64,000 nucleotides of DNA from positions 363,258,630 through 363,322,629 of the forward strand of contig CAKMRJ010000001.1 of assembly GCA_928212115.1 (NCBI GenBank), written 5' to 3'. This stretch comes from Lactuca virosa. Taxonomy: Eukaryota > Streptophyta > Magnoliopsida > Asterales > Asteraceae. A program made the translations under genes and the position numbers. Below, piece by piece: positions 11,480 through 23,253 of this stretch. The notes beneath the pieces are model-generated. The model had not been told where the DNA came from, did no database searches, and saw nothing but the letters and a program-made list of their open reading frames with translations. Positions within the stretch are counted from its first letter, which is position 1. Each line of letters opens with the position of its first letter.

Positions 11480-13096
11480 CAGGAAAAAATCGTCTGTTCC
11501 CTCTTATTCACGTGAATATAAATAGGTTACAATATTTATACTTGACAACCTCTCAAATACAAATAATACAATCTATCACAATATATATTATATAATCGGC
11601 TAGTCTAATATACCCCCTCAGTCTAAGGAGGAGGTTGACGAATGCTTAGACTGGAACGGAAATCATCGAATAGGACACGAGGTAGGCCTTTTGTAAAAAT
11701 GTCAGCAAACTGATATCTTAAGGGTACATGTAACACTCGAACCTGCCCTCTTTGAACTTTCTCCCGAACGAAATGAATATCAATCTCAATATGCTTGGTA
11801 CGTTGATGCTGAATCGGATTTTGAGATAAATAAATGGCGCTTACATTATCACAATAGACCAAAGACGTGTGTCGAGGTGGTAGACCAAGCTCTAAAAGCA
11901 GATTACGTATCCAGCAAATTTCGGCGACTACATTAGCGACCCCTCTGTATTCCGCCTCAGCGCTCGATCGAGAAATAGTTGTTTGACATTTAGATGACCA
12001 GGAAATCAAGTTGTCCCCCAAGTAAACACAGTAGCCTAAGGTAGAACGACGGGTGTCCGGGCAACCCGCCCAGTCTGCATCAGTGCAGGACACAAGGTTG
12101 GTTGGTGTACTGACATTCATGTATAATCCCATATGCATTGTGCCCTTAACATATCGAATTATGTGTTTTAGAGCGTTCCAGTGGGCAGATCGAGGTGCAT
12201 GCATGTACATGCAAACTTGCTGAACAGTGTAAGATATGTCGGGCCTGGTGAATGTTAAGTACTGTAGAGCCCCGGCAAGGCTTCGATAGATAGTGGGATC
12301 GTCAATTAAGTCGCCCGCTTCACTACTTAGTTTTCCGGCTGTGTCTACCGGCGTGTGTACAGGGTTACAATCTCCCATTTTGGCTCGTGCTATTATTTCT
12401 GAAGCGTATTTAGCTTGAGATAGGAACATGCCGGTAGTGTCACGTTTGACCGAGATGCCAAGGAAGTAATGTAAGGGACCTAAGTCCTTCATGGAAAACT
12501 CAGATGAAAGGCATGATAGAAGTTGTTGGTGAAGAACCGAAGAAGAGGCTGTGAAGATGATATCATCTACATATAAGAGGAGATAAGCAGTGTCAATGCC
12601 ATGGCTGTAGACAAATAGAGAGTGATCACATGTGCTATGCCGAAAACCGAGAGTCGTAACGTAGTCTGTGAAGCGTTGGTACCATGCGTTGGGTGCTTGT
12701 TTCAAGCCGTATAAGGACCGCTTTAATCTGCAAACATGATTAGGAAATCTAGAATCTCGAAAACCAAGGGGTTGATGCATAAAAACAGTCTCAGAGAGGT
12801 GCCCATGAAGGAAGGCATTTTTTACGTCGAGTTGGTTGATCGCTCACTTTTTCTATAGAGCAATGCTGAGAACCGTCCGGATGGTAGCCGGTTTAACGAC
12901 CGGGCTGAAAGTTTCTTCGCAATCGACACCCACCTGTTGAGACCTGCCATCACAAACCAAACGCGCTTTATAGTGCTCTAAGGAACCATCAGCCTTTGTT
13001 TGTTGTTTAAAAATCCACATACACCGAATAATGTTCATGTTGGAGCGACGAGGTACTAAATCCCAAGTATTATTATCAATAAGAGCGTTAAACTCG
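11480..13096 (-). mobile_element. 5'-truncated Ty1/copia fragment inserted in element B
   Basis: This fragment reads opposite to element B. On the minus strand it runs from the start of copia reverse transcriptase through RNase H, then a polypurine tract (GACTGAGGGGG, near 11615) and about 130 bp resembling the start of an LTR with a TATAAATA box near 11530. At its other end it joins gypsy pol sequence abruptly near 13096. I see no second LTR and no target duplication, so it is either a truncated insertion or a rearranged copy. The exact left border is uncertain. Confidence 0.85.
11623..13096 (-). pseudogene. Copia reverse transcriptase-RNase H fragment with two stops
   Basis: The minus frame reads from a WIFKQQTKADG-type RT start (about 13020) through ARLVCDG and FSPVVKPATIRTVLSIAL. 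It meets two in-frame stops near 12835-12850, then stays open for 385 codons (12780-11623). That long piece has SLYGLKQAPNAWYQRF, the RT active-site YVDD (LLYVDDIIF), the linker FSMKDLGPLHYFLGI, the RNase H aspartate in CTDADWAG, SRSSAEAEYRG, and the terminal ADIFTKGLP motif. The two stops look like single changes of Ser and Trp codons. Gag, protease and integrase are absent. The RT/RNase H half is unusually intact compared with the gypsy sequence around it, suggesting a younger insertion. Confidence 0.93.
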
Positions 13097-13250
13097 TCAG
13101 TCCTGGGTCTAGCGGGTTATTACCGGAGATTTATACAGGAATCCTCCGAGATCGCGGTTCCTTTGAACCGACTGACCAAGAAGTCGGTGGCCTTTTGTTG
13201 GGGGCCTGAGCAGCAGGCAGCCTTCGAGACTCTTAGACAACAGGTTTCAG
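13097..13250 (+). pseudogene. Ty3/gypsy pol fragment (RT-RNase H junction)
   Basis: The plus strand encodes LGLAGYYRRFI, then ESSEIAVPLNRLTKK and WGPEQQAAFETLR. This is the conserved connection between reverse transcriptase and RNase H in Ty3/gypsy elements. Homology stops near 13250, where repetitive non-coding sequence begins, and on the left it is cut by the inverted copia fragment. It shows that element B descends from an autonomous gypsy element. Confidence 0.93.
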
Positions 13251-13321
13251 GAACCAGGGTAGAGCTCCAGTTAGGACTCAAGTTCAGTTGTGTGTTAGGT
13301 CGAGTGCGTGTTCGACCCAGT

Positions 13322-13612
13322 ATGGAAAGTGTTGTAAGACTGCGGGGGTATCTGTAACATTTACTAACAGTCAAATAGTATGGAAAGTGTTGTAAGACTG
13401 CGGGGGTAGCCTTAGCATTCACTAACAGTCAGTTAGCATGGAAAGTGTTGTAAGACTGCGGGGATAGCCGTAGCATTCACTAGCGGTCAGATAGTGCTAG
13501 GATGTTGTAAGTCTACGGGTGTAGCCATAGCATTCATGAGGTTGGCAGATAGTGATAGAGTGTTGTGAGACTGCGTGTGTAGCCATAGCATTCACTAGGT
13601 TGGTAGATAGCA
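13322..13612 (+). repeat. Degenerate tandem repeat in element B internal region, about 60-bp unit
   Basis: Five diverging copies are centred on TGTTGTAAGACTGCGGGG and TAGCATTCACTA. The unit resembles the 47-bp repeat of element A (4888-5280) in sequence and in place (3' half of the internal region). Confidence 0.85.
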
Positions 13613-14577
13613 TGAGCGCGTTGTTAGGACATAGAAGGAACAGTAGTACCCATCAGTCGGGTGTAGCAGTGAGGGCGTGGCAAATCCACAGATTAGATTT
13701 TGGGATTTCCCAGATGGATTAGACCTGGTTGAGCCAGTGATAAGACTGTATGGACGCCACTACAGTTATGAGATCAAGGAAGCAATGGATTGTGTAAGGT
13801 CGTTTGAGATATAAGGTTACCATTGGTCAGGTAGTAATCACTTTTAGCCTTAAATTGGGTGACGTCAGGATTAGACGTATGGACCCGGCCGGTTGGATCA
13901 AGAGGTTGTTAGAGCCATAGTGGTAAGATAACTAATGGCAACTATTGATAGACAAGGATTTCGTTGGGAAGCCGCGTGGAGCGACTGCGTGTGGGTCCTT
14001 TTGCTTCGCAGCCGGGCCGGAACCCGATATTTCATATGGTTGGCAAACGAATTGAGACTAGGTAAGTCTCGGTAGATTCTGGAAAGCAACCATGTGGCAA
14101 CATACTGCTTCAGGTAGTTCAGTGTTTGGACAGTTTTAGCGTTTGGGCAGTGTTAGTATTTGTGTTTTGGGTTGCAAGTTCGGACGGAATAACAGATTGC
14201 TTGGGTTATGCTAAATGACCTGCAGGGATAATTAGGTCTGTGATTTTCAGCTTTCTAATGGGAGCCTCAGGTTGTCGGAAGTTGAGTAGTCAGATGAGGG
14301 ATAAATAGACTAGATTCAACGATAATGATTCAATATGAGTGGTCTGTCAGGGATTCAGACCATCTCGAGACAACAGATTTCAGACCGAGTAGATGTTATC
14401 TTGTTGCGAGGAATTCGTTCATCTGCGGATTTTAGGGCTTTGCGAAGATTTGTCACGGCTAACCTGGGAAGACTAGGGTGTGCCCATGCTGGTGAACATG
14501 TTACTAGAGTGGTTGGGCATGTAAGGAATGGTAAGGAATGATTTCGAGGACGAAATCTAATTTAAGTGGGGGAGAGT
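13613..14577 (+). mobile_element. Non-coding 3' internal region of element B with polypurine tract
   Basis: No protein motif is seen here. Only short frames occur, such as one at 14335-14541 of no recognisable family. The end has the GAGGACGAAATCTAAT stretch and polypurine tract AAGTGGGGGAGAG (14564-14576) before the 3' LTR. Confidence 0.75.
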
Positions 14578-17500
14578 TGTAACACCCCATTTATTAAATA
14601 AATAAATAAATTAATTAATTAATGTATAGTAGCCCTAAAATCAATAATTATATAGCAAGGTGTTGGTTTAGGGAAGCGAAATGTCGTAAGTTGGATTATT
14701 TGGGGGTTTAAGTATAAATTCTGGATCCAATTTGTAAAGATTTCTGAGGGTAGCGGCTAAATGGTAAATTTCGGACTCAATTTGTAAAGAGTTTTGAAGG
14801 CTGGGGTTAAACGGGTAACATATGGACTTTATTTGAGAATAATTTGTGAAGGAGGGGCTGAATGGTAACTGTGGGACTAAATATGAAAGGAATTATGTGA
14901 GCAGGGGTAGGAAGAGTAAACTATGGCCTTGGTTTGAAAGAAAAAGAGAAAGGGAGGGCTGATCTTGACATTATGGCACTTAGTTTCCTAGGGCACGGGT
15001 ATATAGCCATACAAACCCTAACCCTAGCTAAACCCTTTCCAGCCGTCACCCCCTTATGCCTCCCTCTTCCAGCCGCTGCACCACCCATTTACTTCCATTC
15101 TCCGGCCGACAAGACCACCGCTACGCCTTCTGCCGTCGAAGTCGCAGCCACCGCCGATAGTTCCGCCGAGACCGAACCTTGAAGCTGTGATCGGAGTTCG
15201 CTGCCACCGCTCTTCCGTCGCTGCTGCTGTTCCGTTACCGCCGCCCTCTCTCTCGTTATTGTTGGACCACCGGTGCTCTTGTCACCGGCGAATACGAGGA
15301 CGACACTGCAACCGCCCCTTCCCTTTTTCCTCTTATGTTACGATCCACAACAGATAGCTCGCATCCTACCACCGCCACCACCGTGAGGTGGTGGCTGCCA
15401 TCGTAAAATCATCACTGTTGCCGCCATACGCCACCAGGTAGGTGGTTGGCTTCTCATTCCGAGCAAAAGACGTGAAGGTGTGTGTATTTCAGTTCGTGGG
15501 CTTATGTGTTTGGCTGGAATTCTCGGAAAAGGGCATCACCACCACTCGCCACCGTCGGCCACCACAAGGTGGTTGTGTGTGTGTGTGTGTGTTTAGCTTA
15601 GTTGTGTGTCTTATTTTGGAGATTAGCATTGTAAAATGTAATTAGAAATATGAATAATGAAAAGAAACCCTAACCACCACCGTGAGGTGGTGGATGCCGC
15701 CTCCTGCCACCACCGGCCGCCGTGTCGGGTGGCGGTGTGCCTCGTTTGTATTGTGACTCGTTTGGGATGTTTGGACAAAGGGACTAAACCCTAATGGGCC
15801 TAATAAACCCTAATGGGCCCAATGAAGCCCTAATTGACCTAAAAGCCCAAACATGTGACTAATGGGCCTAATGAACCCTAATTGATCAAAAGACCTAGCT
15901 ACTGGGCCTATTGGGCTAGGATGGGGTTGGAACCCTAATTAGGGTTTAGAAAACCCTAATATTGGATTTATGGGCCTTGGACTTATCGGGACCTACATTT
16001 GGGCCATTGGAATGGGAATTGTGTATAAAGCCCAATCACACCATATGATTTATTTAGAAGAGTGATGGACTTAATGAATTAAGTCCTTAATAGGTTAAGT
16101 GAGAAACACTTAACCCCAGTTGTCATTTTATGTGAAACCCTAATTTTAGGAATTTGATCGGGACCCACACTTGAATTATTCACTAAACTTAATATATTAA
16201 TTAATAATCATTTGCAATCAACCTAAAGCAATATTGGACTTGATGGATTAAGTCCTTAATGGGTTAAGTAGGAACACTTAACCCTAAACATCATTTCATG
16301 TAAGAAACCCTAATTTTTAATTGGGCCTTGAGTTGGGCCTTTCTATTGGGCTTTGGTGATTGGGCCAATATTAGGCCACCCAAGAACAATCAAATGGACT
16401 AGAATAATTTAACGGGCTTTAGGGTAAGGCCTATGTAAGGGGTTTGGGCCCAATTTGGAAAATTGGGCCATAGTTTGGGCCTTTATGATTATATGATATT
16501 GGGCCATTAGAATGTCGAATGTTTGGACTGGACTAAATGGTTGGGCCTTATGGTAAGACCTTGTAAAGGTTTGGGCCCAATTTGGAAAATTGGGCCATGT
16601 GTTAGGCTTTGACTCATAGTTGACTTTTGGGCTTTTGGTTTGGGCCTTGGGCTTGAATAAAGCTAAGTTAGGGGTAAAGTAGTATTTACCCCAAGTATGT
16701 GCTTATGGGTATGTGTTGGAACCCAATTATTAATTGGGTATTGTTTTGATATTGACAGATTGGGAAGCTGTCATCTAGTAGTCCGGGTTTTCGTCTGCGG
16801 GACTTCAGAAGTGCGAGGTGAGTTACCTTCCAGTAGTGGTGGGTCTACGGCCACAATGTCGGCCCACTAGTAGGAGTTGTTTGCTAGATGATTGTCTTTG
16901 TGATAATTATCTAGGTTTGCTACTATCTGATATGCTTTATGTGCTAGGATGCTCTGTTATATGTGTTAGTAATAGTATGGGTGAAATAGTCCCCAGATAC
17001 CGGCTGAAAGATACCGAAGGGGTAGTCAGTACCCATGCATGCCTAGCAGTATGTTTATGTTATGCTCTTATGTGGTAGGGGTAGGGTGTGAAATAGTCCC
17101 CAGTAGTCGGTTGAGATAAACCGATGGGTAGGTCAAGCACCCCAGAATGGCTTGACATGGGTAAGTCAAGCACCCCAGAATGGCTTGACATGGGTAAGTC
17201 AAGCACCCCAGAACAGCTTAACATGGGTAAGTCAAGCACCCCAGAATGGCTTGACCTATGTAAGTCAAGCACCCCAGAATGGCTTGACATGGGTAGGTCA
17301 AGCACCCCAGAATTGCCTGACAATATGTTTGTTATATGGTATGTGGTATGACGGGGGAACTCACTAAGCTTCGTGCTTATGGTTTATAGTTTTGGTTTCA
17401 GGTACTTCGTTTTCAAAGGAAAGGAGTCGGCTTGATCGCAGCACATTCACACCATGTTTTCCGCACATGAGATCTTTGGGATTACACTCTGATATTGTTT

Positions 17501-17621
17501 TATGATAACATGCTTTGATTATTCACACTTTGGTTTTGACATGGGATGTTTTTATACTGTTGGTTTTGTAATAACCTAATTAAAAATGTAATGTTTTGGT
17601 CTTGAATTTTGGGATGTTACA
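14578..17621 (+). repeat. 3' LTR of element B
   Basis: This LTR is collinear with the 5' LTR except for an extra 415 bp (about 16214-16628, repeated TTGGGCC-type sequence) and one fewer 33-bp repeat (six copies, 17125-17322). The shared block GGGGAACTCACTAAGCTTC is at 17354. Confidence 0.93.
17125..17322 (+). repeat. 33-bp minisatellite in element B 3' LTR, 6 copies
   Basis: This is the same unit as at 10525-10756 with six instead of seven copies, so the array has changed length since insertion. Confidence 0.93.
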
Positions 17622-19498
17622 TAATTAGATAGGATTGTATAGCTCCTCAATACCTTTCTGTGAATATAAGGATCGTCGAAATCGGAGTTGAAACGAAGAA
17701 GTTATGACCGTTTGAAGTTAGGGTGGTTTTGGGTTAAGCTGCGTACGTTGGGCATATGGGGAAGTATGTTGGGCATACTAGGGTATCCTTGAGAATGTTG
17801 GGCATACAAGGAGTACACTGGACATACGCGATCAGTGCCCAAATCCTATTTTCATGGTTTGAGCCCTATTTAAGCTACTTAACTTCCCTAAACCCATTCC
17901 ATTCTCAACATCCACCTCTCCAACACCCTCCCTTGAAAACCCTAACCCTAGTTTGATCCTTTTGAGCAAAAGAAGGTGTGCTTGAGTGCTTTGGAGTGTG
18001 CTTGGTGCATATTGGAGAAGAATGAGCTCTTTGGAGAAGTGTTGGTTGCATTGGAGCTTGTAGATCCAGACTTTGTTCACTTTGATCTTTCTTCTAGAGG
18101 TATAAATCTTGAATCTTAATGATGCATTTGTTAAATTTAGCTAGTCTTGGGTGTTATGAGTTTTTGGTCACTTTAGTGCATAAAGTTTAGATCTTGAAAG
18201 TTTGTGACCTTGTTATGGATAAAGTTGGATATTTTATCCATCTAAACATCATATTGATTTAGATCTAAAGGTTTGAGACTTGGACTTAACGCATTAAGTT
18301 GAAAAAGATGTTCTTTTGGGTCCCTTTGAGACTTAAAGACTAGATCTTGGTTTTTTTGGACCATTCTAATGGATAAGGTTGGAAATTTTATCCATTATGA
18401 AGCTATTAGGAACCATAAAAATGTAATCTTGAACCTTAGTTTTCCTCCATGCATGTTCTAGGATGTCTTAATGAGTTAAGAAGTTAGGGTTTTGGTATTG
18501 AGCACTTCCTAGCCATGCAAAGTCACAAAGTTGGAAACTTTATGACTTAAGATGTTATTTCGGGACAAGATCTACATCTGGTCGAAAATACTTAATGGAA
18601 TAAGCTCTTAAAAAGAAGAAGTAAAGTTAGCTAGCGTACATTGGGCGTACATTGGCGTACACGATGAGAGGCCCGATTGTAGATCTTAAGTACGCCAAGC
18701 GTACAAGCTGAGTATGATGGGCTTACTCAGCTGAGTCAACTCGGATGACTTTTGACCTTTTGACTTTTTGACTTTCGACTTAATCAGGATTTTGACTAAG
18801 TTGACCTTAGGGTATTTTGGGTATGTTGAGTTGTTGTCTGAGTTTTGGTCATTATTTATTGTAAAGGTGATCGGTAGAGTTGGTATTTGGAGCAACGTGT
18901 GATTGCAGCTATTTCGTCTGACTGTGAGGTGAGTCTCCTCAATGTACCCGTGGGTCGAAGGCACCAATGCCGACCCACTAGGATCTGTTATGCTAGTTGT
19001 CTTTGTGACTCTTGCATGGTATGTTGGGCTAGGCCCATTATATGACAAGCTAGGCCCATTTGTATGTTGGGATGGGCCCATGGATAAGGAAGGGTTAGGC
19101 CTAATTTATGTTATGTAGGATTCTAGTTGCCATCGTGACTCTTGCATTTGTATGTTGGGCTGGGCCCATTGTATGAGAGTTAGGCCCATTATGGAGGGTT
19201 GGGATTAATGTGAGGGCTATGCCCAATGGTATGTATGGTATGTGGTATTTTGGGAACTCAGTAAGCTTTGTGCTTATAGTTTTATGGTTATGGTTTCAGG
19301 TACTTCCGATTCGAAAGGGAAGGGCCCGACTTGATCGCAACGCATCCTCCCATGTTTCTGCAACTATATGATTTTGGGATTGTACTCTGATAACTGTTTT
19401 TTATTTTGAAATACTTTTGGATGATTGGAAAAGGATAATTGGTGTTTCTGGATGAATTAAAAATGAAAATTTTACCTTATAATTTTTGGGATGTTACA

Positions 19499-20752
19499 CA
19501 TCTAAACATCTTGATAATTCATATTTGAAAGTTGGAGACTTAGACTTAATAGATTAAGTTGAGAAAGATACATTTTGGGTCCCTTTGAGACTTAAAGTCT
19601 AGACCTTGATAGTTTGGACCTTCCTAATGGATAAAGTAAGAAACTTTATCCATTAAGACCTTGGAAAGGTTCAGATCTAAGCTTTGGAGCTCTTAGTATC
19701 GGATGAAAATGGATGAAGTCGTTTGTGTTGTTCAGACCAATCCCCACAACGTAGCCTAGGCTGCTACGACGTGGCGATTGGTGGATTATCGACTGTCTTG
19801 TCATTTTGTGCCCACAATGTGGCCAAGGAAGGCCACGACGTGGAAGGCTGCTGATTGGCAGTTTTGGACTTTAACTTTGATCGTTGACTTTTTTACCAGT
19901 TTGGCTTTTGGTTAAATTTGGGTAGAAATGAATACTTGGCTAAGGATTGGTCTTGTCTTTGTCTTAGGAACCTTGGGTTGGTTGTGCTGTTGTTGAGGTA
20001 GCTGTTGAGCTTCTGTTGAGTTGTTCAAGTGAGTTTTCCACACTGTACTTGTGTATCGGAGGCACCAATGTCGGCCTACTGGATTATGTATCATGGTATA
20101 TTGGATGATGTTGTGCTGGTTATATGATAGATTGGTTTATCTGTATCAATACCTGTATTCGCCGGATATATGATAGACTGGTAGATCTGTATGATTACCT
20201 GTACTTGTTGGTTATTGATTGTTATTGTATATGTCGACATATTATTGTTTATGTTGGGTTGAGACGGTCCTTCTTTGTGCTGAAGGCCAAGATACCCAGG
20301 ACGGTCTGGATAAACTATAGGCCCCGCGAGGCGGTCCAGTCAGACCGAAGGCCCGGAGAGCGGTCTGGATAGGTTGTTGGCCCTGCGAGGCTGTCCAGTC
20401 AGGCCGAAGGCTCGAAGAGCGGTCCAGATAGGCTTTAGGGCCTGCGAGGTGGTCTAGTAAGGCTAAAGGCTCATATATGCATGTTGTTATCTGTTTGGTT
20501 GTGTGTGGTACTTTGGGGGAACTCACTAAGCATTGACTTACAGTTTGATTGTTATGGCTTCAGGTACCTCAGATGTCAGGGGCAAGACGAATGTTTGATC
20601 GTTGCACATCATCCTGGATTTTTATGAGATTATGATTTTGGGATACTCTGATTCATATTATGACTTTTGGAAACTATGATTTGTAAACATTTATATGGTC
20701 TTTGGATTGGTTTCAAAAATAAAAATTTTACCTTGGTTTTTAAGATGTTACA
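19499..20752 (+). mobile_element. LTR fragment of gypsy element D (host of element C)
   Basis: Right after C's LTR ends, sequence resumes that is clearly related to C's own LTR. 19499-19660 resembles 18240-18400 (shared CATCTAAACATC, GGGTCCCTTTGAGACTTAAA). The fragment ends with TGTTACA at 20746-20752 like the other gypsy LTRs here. Near 20516 it carries GGGGGAACTCACTAAG, the block seen in the other LTRs. Its left part would lie outside the window, beyond the 5' side of C. The nesting of C in D is inferred from this layout. Confidence 0.7.
20284..20470 (+). repeat. GC-rich tandem repeat in LTR D, about 64-bp unit
   Basis: Three imperfect copies contain GCGAGGCGGTCCAGTCAG and AGAGCGGTCTGGATAGG. 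The overlapping open frames are repeat-derived. Confidence 0.85.
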
Positions 20753-20920
20753 CTCCAATTATATTTACACCCCGAAGAAGATGTAATTTGACTTAATATT
20801 CTATCCTTCTAATAGTGGATTATCTCCACCAAAAAACTTTCATCACTCATCTAATAAAGAAATGATTAATAATAAAAAAATATGTTTCATATTATTATAT
20901 TTAATAATAACAAACTTTAA

Positions 20921-21236
20921 GGGTGCGTTTGATTGTGAAAAATTGTTTTTATTTTCCAAGAAATTGTTTTAAGAAAATAGAGTTTAGTTTTCGTTTTCAA
21001 TTTTCAATGAAAATTTTAAAAAACGTGTTTGGTTGGAACCGGTGAAGTTTTCATTTTTCATTTTAGAAATTTAGAAAACTTTGGAAAACTGTAAAAATCA
21101 CTTTTCTAATTTACAAACAATTTGGAAAAATGAAAATTTTCATCTTCTTAGAAAACTTTGAAAAACTTAACAAAGCAAACGCGATTTCAAAATTTCCGTC
21201 TTTTTTTTTAGAAATTTTCTACAACCAAACGCACCC
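20921..21236. mobile_element. PIF/Harbinger-like (Tourist-type) MITE, TSD TAA
   Basis: This 316-bp element has terminal inverted repeats, GGGTGCGTTTGATTGTG on the left and GGGTGCGTTTGGTTGTAG on the right when read inward. TAA duplications flank it (20918-20920 and 21237-21239). TIRs of this form with a TAA duplication are typical of Tourist MITEs. No coding capacity; overlapping frames are chance. Confidence 0.88.
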
Positions 21237-21239
21237 TAA

Positions 21240-22849
21240 ATTTTACCCGGTGAGTAATAGTACAAGAAGAAACAACACTAGACCTACCAAAAAGTACCTT
21301 CAATGTCACGAAACTTGTCTAAAGGCACTGTAACATCTAAAACTTCCCTACCCGAATAAATCTTCTCAACCATATCAAAAATATATTCGAAACATCTCTC
21401 TTTTAAAACAAAGATTCACATGATCACATTGAAAAAATGGATATAACAAATAAGTTGCAACAATGAATACTTACAACAAAAAGATGAAATGCAGCGTATT
21501 TTTAATCAACAAAAAGATGAAGTTCAAACGGTGGCCGGCACCGCTGATGAAGTGCATTGGCGATTTCCGATTTGACGGATGGGGTTGACGGTCGAGGTTT
21601 CTTTTTTTAGCTGGACTATGCATTGGTGCTTTGAAACCTAAATTCTTTGTGGGCTTATATCTTAACAATATTCTATTATAGTGAGCTTATTGTCGATTTT
21701 TTTAGGTTTAATTGGAGGATTATTTTAGATTCTTTTTTTAGGTTCAGTGTTTACTTTTTATGTTAAACCGAGTTTTGTAATTGTTCCGAAATCAATCCAA
21801 TTCATAAGTAGACAAAAACCTGTTTTTAGTTGACACATTATCTTTATCTGTTCGCAGTCCAACCGACAGCATTGATCCAGTTTTTTAAAACGTCGGGTAA
21901 GATGATAAAGTTTGAGTTTGTTATGTTCACTATGAAGACTGTGTCCTCCATCGCATAACGGACGTTCAAAATTAAAAGAATAAAGCCCATAGTAATTAGT
22001 TAGGGTGTTGGTTTTGTTTTCATACCGTGAACCCTTCCATGCAAGTGGAACATTTATATGATGGGGGCCATTATAAAATTTGCTACGATAAAAATATTAA
22101 AATTTCAGTAGTTTTTTATAAACTAATAATAGCTGTTGTTGAGAACTAAAAAGAATTGTTATCGTTTCTGTAGTTTTCAACTTACGCATTTGATCTGTTA
22201 ATGTACATATCAGTTGATGAGCTTTGATCTATTAATGTAACTTTTTTACATATAAAAGTTACAAATCAAGTTGTTACAGATATCTTAGATAGAAAACAAT
22301 ATTTATCGAGTACTTTTATATTTCCTTGAACTATTTCTTATAAGAAAAGCTTTTAACATTAAAAATAAATTGAAATTTGATTATATTAAAAAGAATAGTA
22401 TGTTGTATATTTTAAATGAAATCATATTAAAGTACTATAATTTTTCTGAAAGACAGAATATTTAAATGAAATCATACAAAAGTACTAGTATAATTTTATT
22501 GGAAACTAAATCATTTTAATAACATTCTTTCAATGTAAAAAAAAAACAGAAAAAAGATACATATATTTTTTCACCAAAAGGAAACACCATTTAAAGTAAG
22601 ATCCTTATGTCGCGGAATGTGGGGTTACACGCCAAAAGCGGCGGTCAGAGCAAGTGGTATCTGCCCACGGTGTCGTGGAAACGGTGCACTCGGTCTTTGA
22701 GTGGCACACCCTTCTAGAACTTGCATTTTATCTTTCTATACAAAATGGATAAAATGTTTTTGTTTTTTTACATATTTACGACAGAATATACAAAAAAACA
22801 AAAATGACAACTAAATAAAAAGAATACATATATATTTGTCTAACATCAC
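21240..22849. other. AT-rich intergenic DNA, no gene seen
   Basis: No coding frame is supported. One GC-richer island at 22607-22735 (GTCGCGGAATGTGGGGTTAC to GAGTGGCACACCC) stands out against the AT-rich flanks and could be a decayed transposon end, but I could not place it. Confidence 0.6.
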
Positions 22850-23230
22850 AAAATTGTTGCGGTGGTGGAACAAGGGTACTAAGGTCTTCCATGTAGGATC
22901 TTGATGGTTTGTGTGGTTATGAAGAGTTGGGTTATGGAAAATGTCACGAGCTTCTGAAAACAACATGGTGCTGTTCGGTTGTCCCTTGATGGCCGGTGAT
23001 AGGGTTAGATAAAATGAAAACAGGGGTGGGTTATGTGGAAAAGGATAACAGTGGAGAGAATGATTTCTCTTCCTCTTGCAGGCTCTATCCGTAGTTAGAT
23101 GTAGTTTTGTTTACCTTATCATGTCTCTTCTTTTGTTTGTATTTTTCTTCTCAAACTTTGTATACTCGGTTCGAGCTTCCTGTTGGACACCTTTATTTAT
23201 GTTAAACATATTTTGGCCGTCCAAAAAAAA
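22850..23230 (+). mobile_element. Possible LINE 3'-end fragment with poly(A)
   Basis: Non-coding sequence ends TTTTGGCCGTCC followed by eight A residues (23213-23230). This resembles 3' ends of plant L1-like LINEs, which commonly close with a GGCCGT-type stretch and poly(A). No protein motif is present and the left border is unclear. Confidence 0.4.
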
Positions 23231-23253
23231 TTTGTATAACATCAAACTTCTTA

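Larger units (their letters stand above)
8404..17621 (+). mobile_element. Element B: gypsy-type LTR element with long LTRs and an inverted copia insert
   Basis: The LTRs at 8404-11054 (2651 bp) and 14578-17621 (3044 bp) start TGTAACA and end TGTTACA. A perfect duplication TAATT flanks the element (8399-8403 and 17622-17626). Primer-binding and polypurine sites are present. The internal region is only 3.5 kb and about 1.6 kb of that is an inverted copia fragment. A short gypsy RNase H-side fragment (13097-13250) is all that remains of pol. Gag, protease, most of RT and integrase are missing, so the element is defective. Confidence 0.95.
132..19498 (+). mobile_element. 3' LTR of gypsy element C, split by insertions A and B
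   Basis: The LTR begins TGTAACACC at 132, just after a polypurine tract, and ends with TGTTACA at 19492-19498. Removing elements A and B with their duplications leaves 132-189, 8212-8403 and 17627-19498, about 2.1 kb in total. The last piece carries a possible TATA-like TATTTAAG near 17867, short repeats of GTATGTTGGGCATAC-like sequence (17745-17826) and repeated GGGCTAGGCCCAT-like sequence (19020-19190). That the three pieces form one LTR is inferred from the exact target duplications of A and B and from the matching TGTAACA/TGTTACA ends. The 5' LTR is outside the window. Confidence 0.75.
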
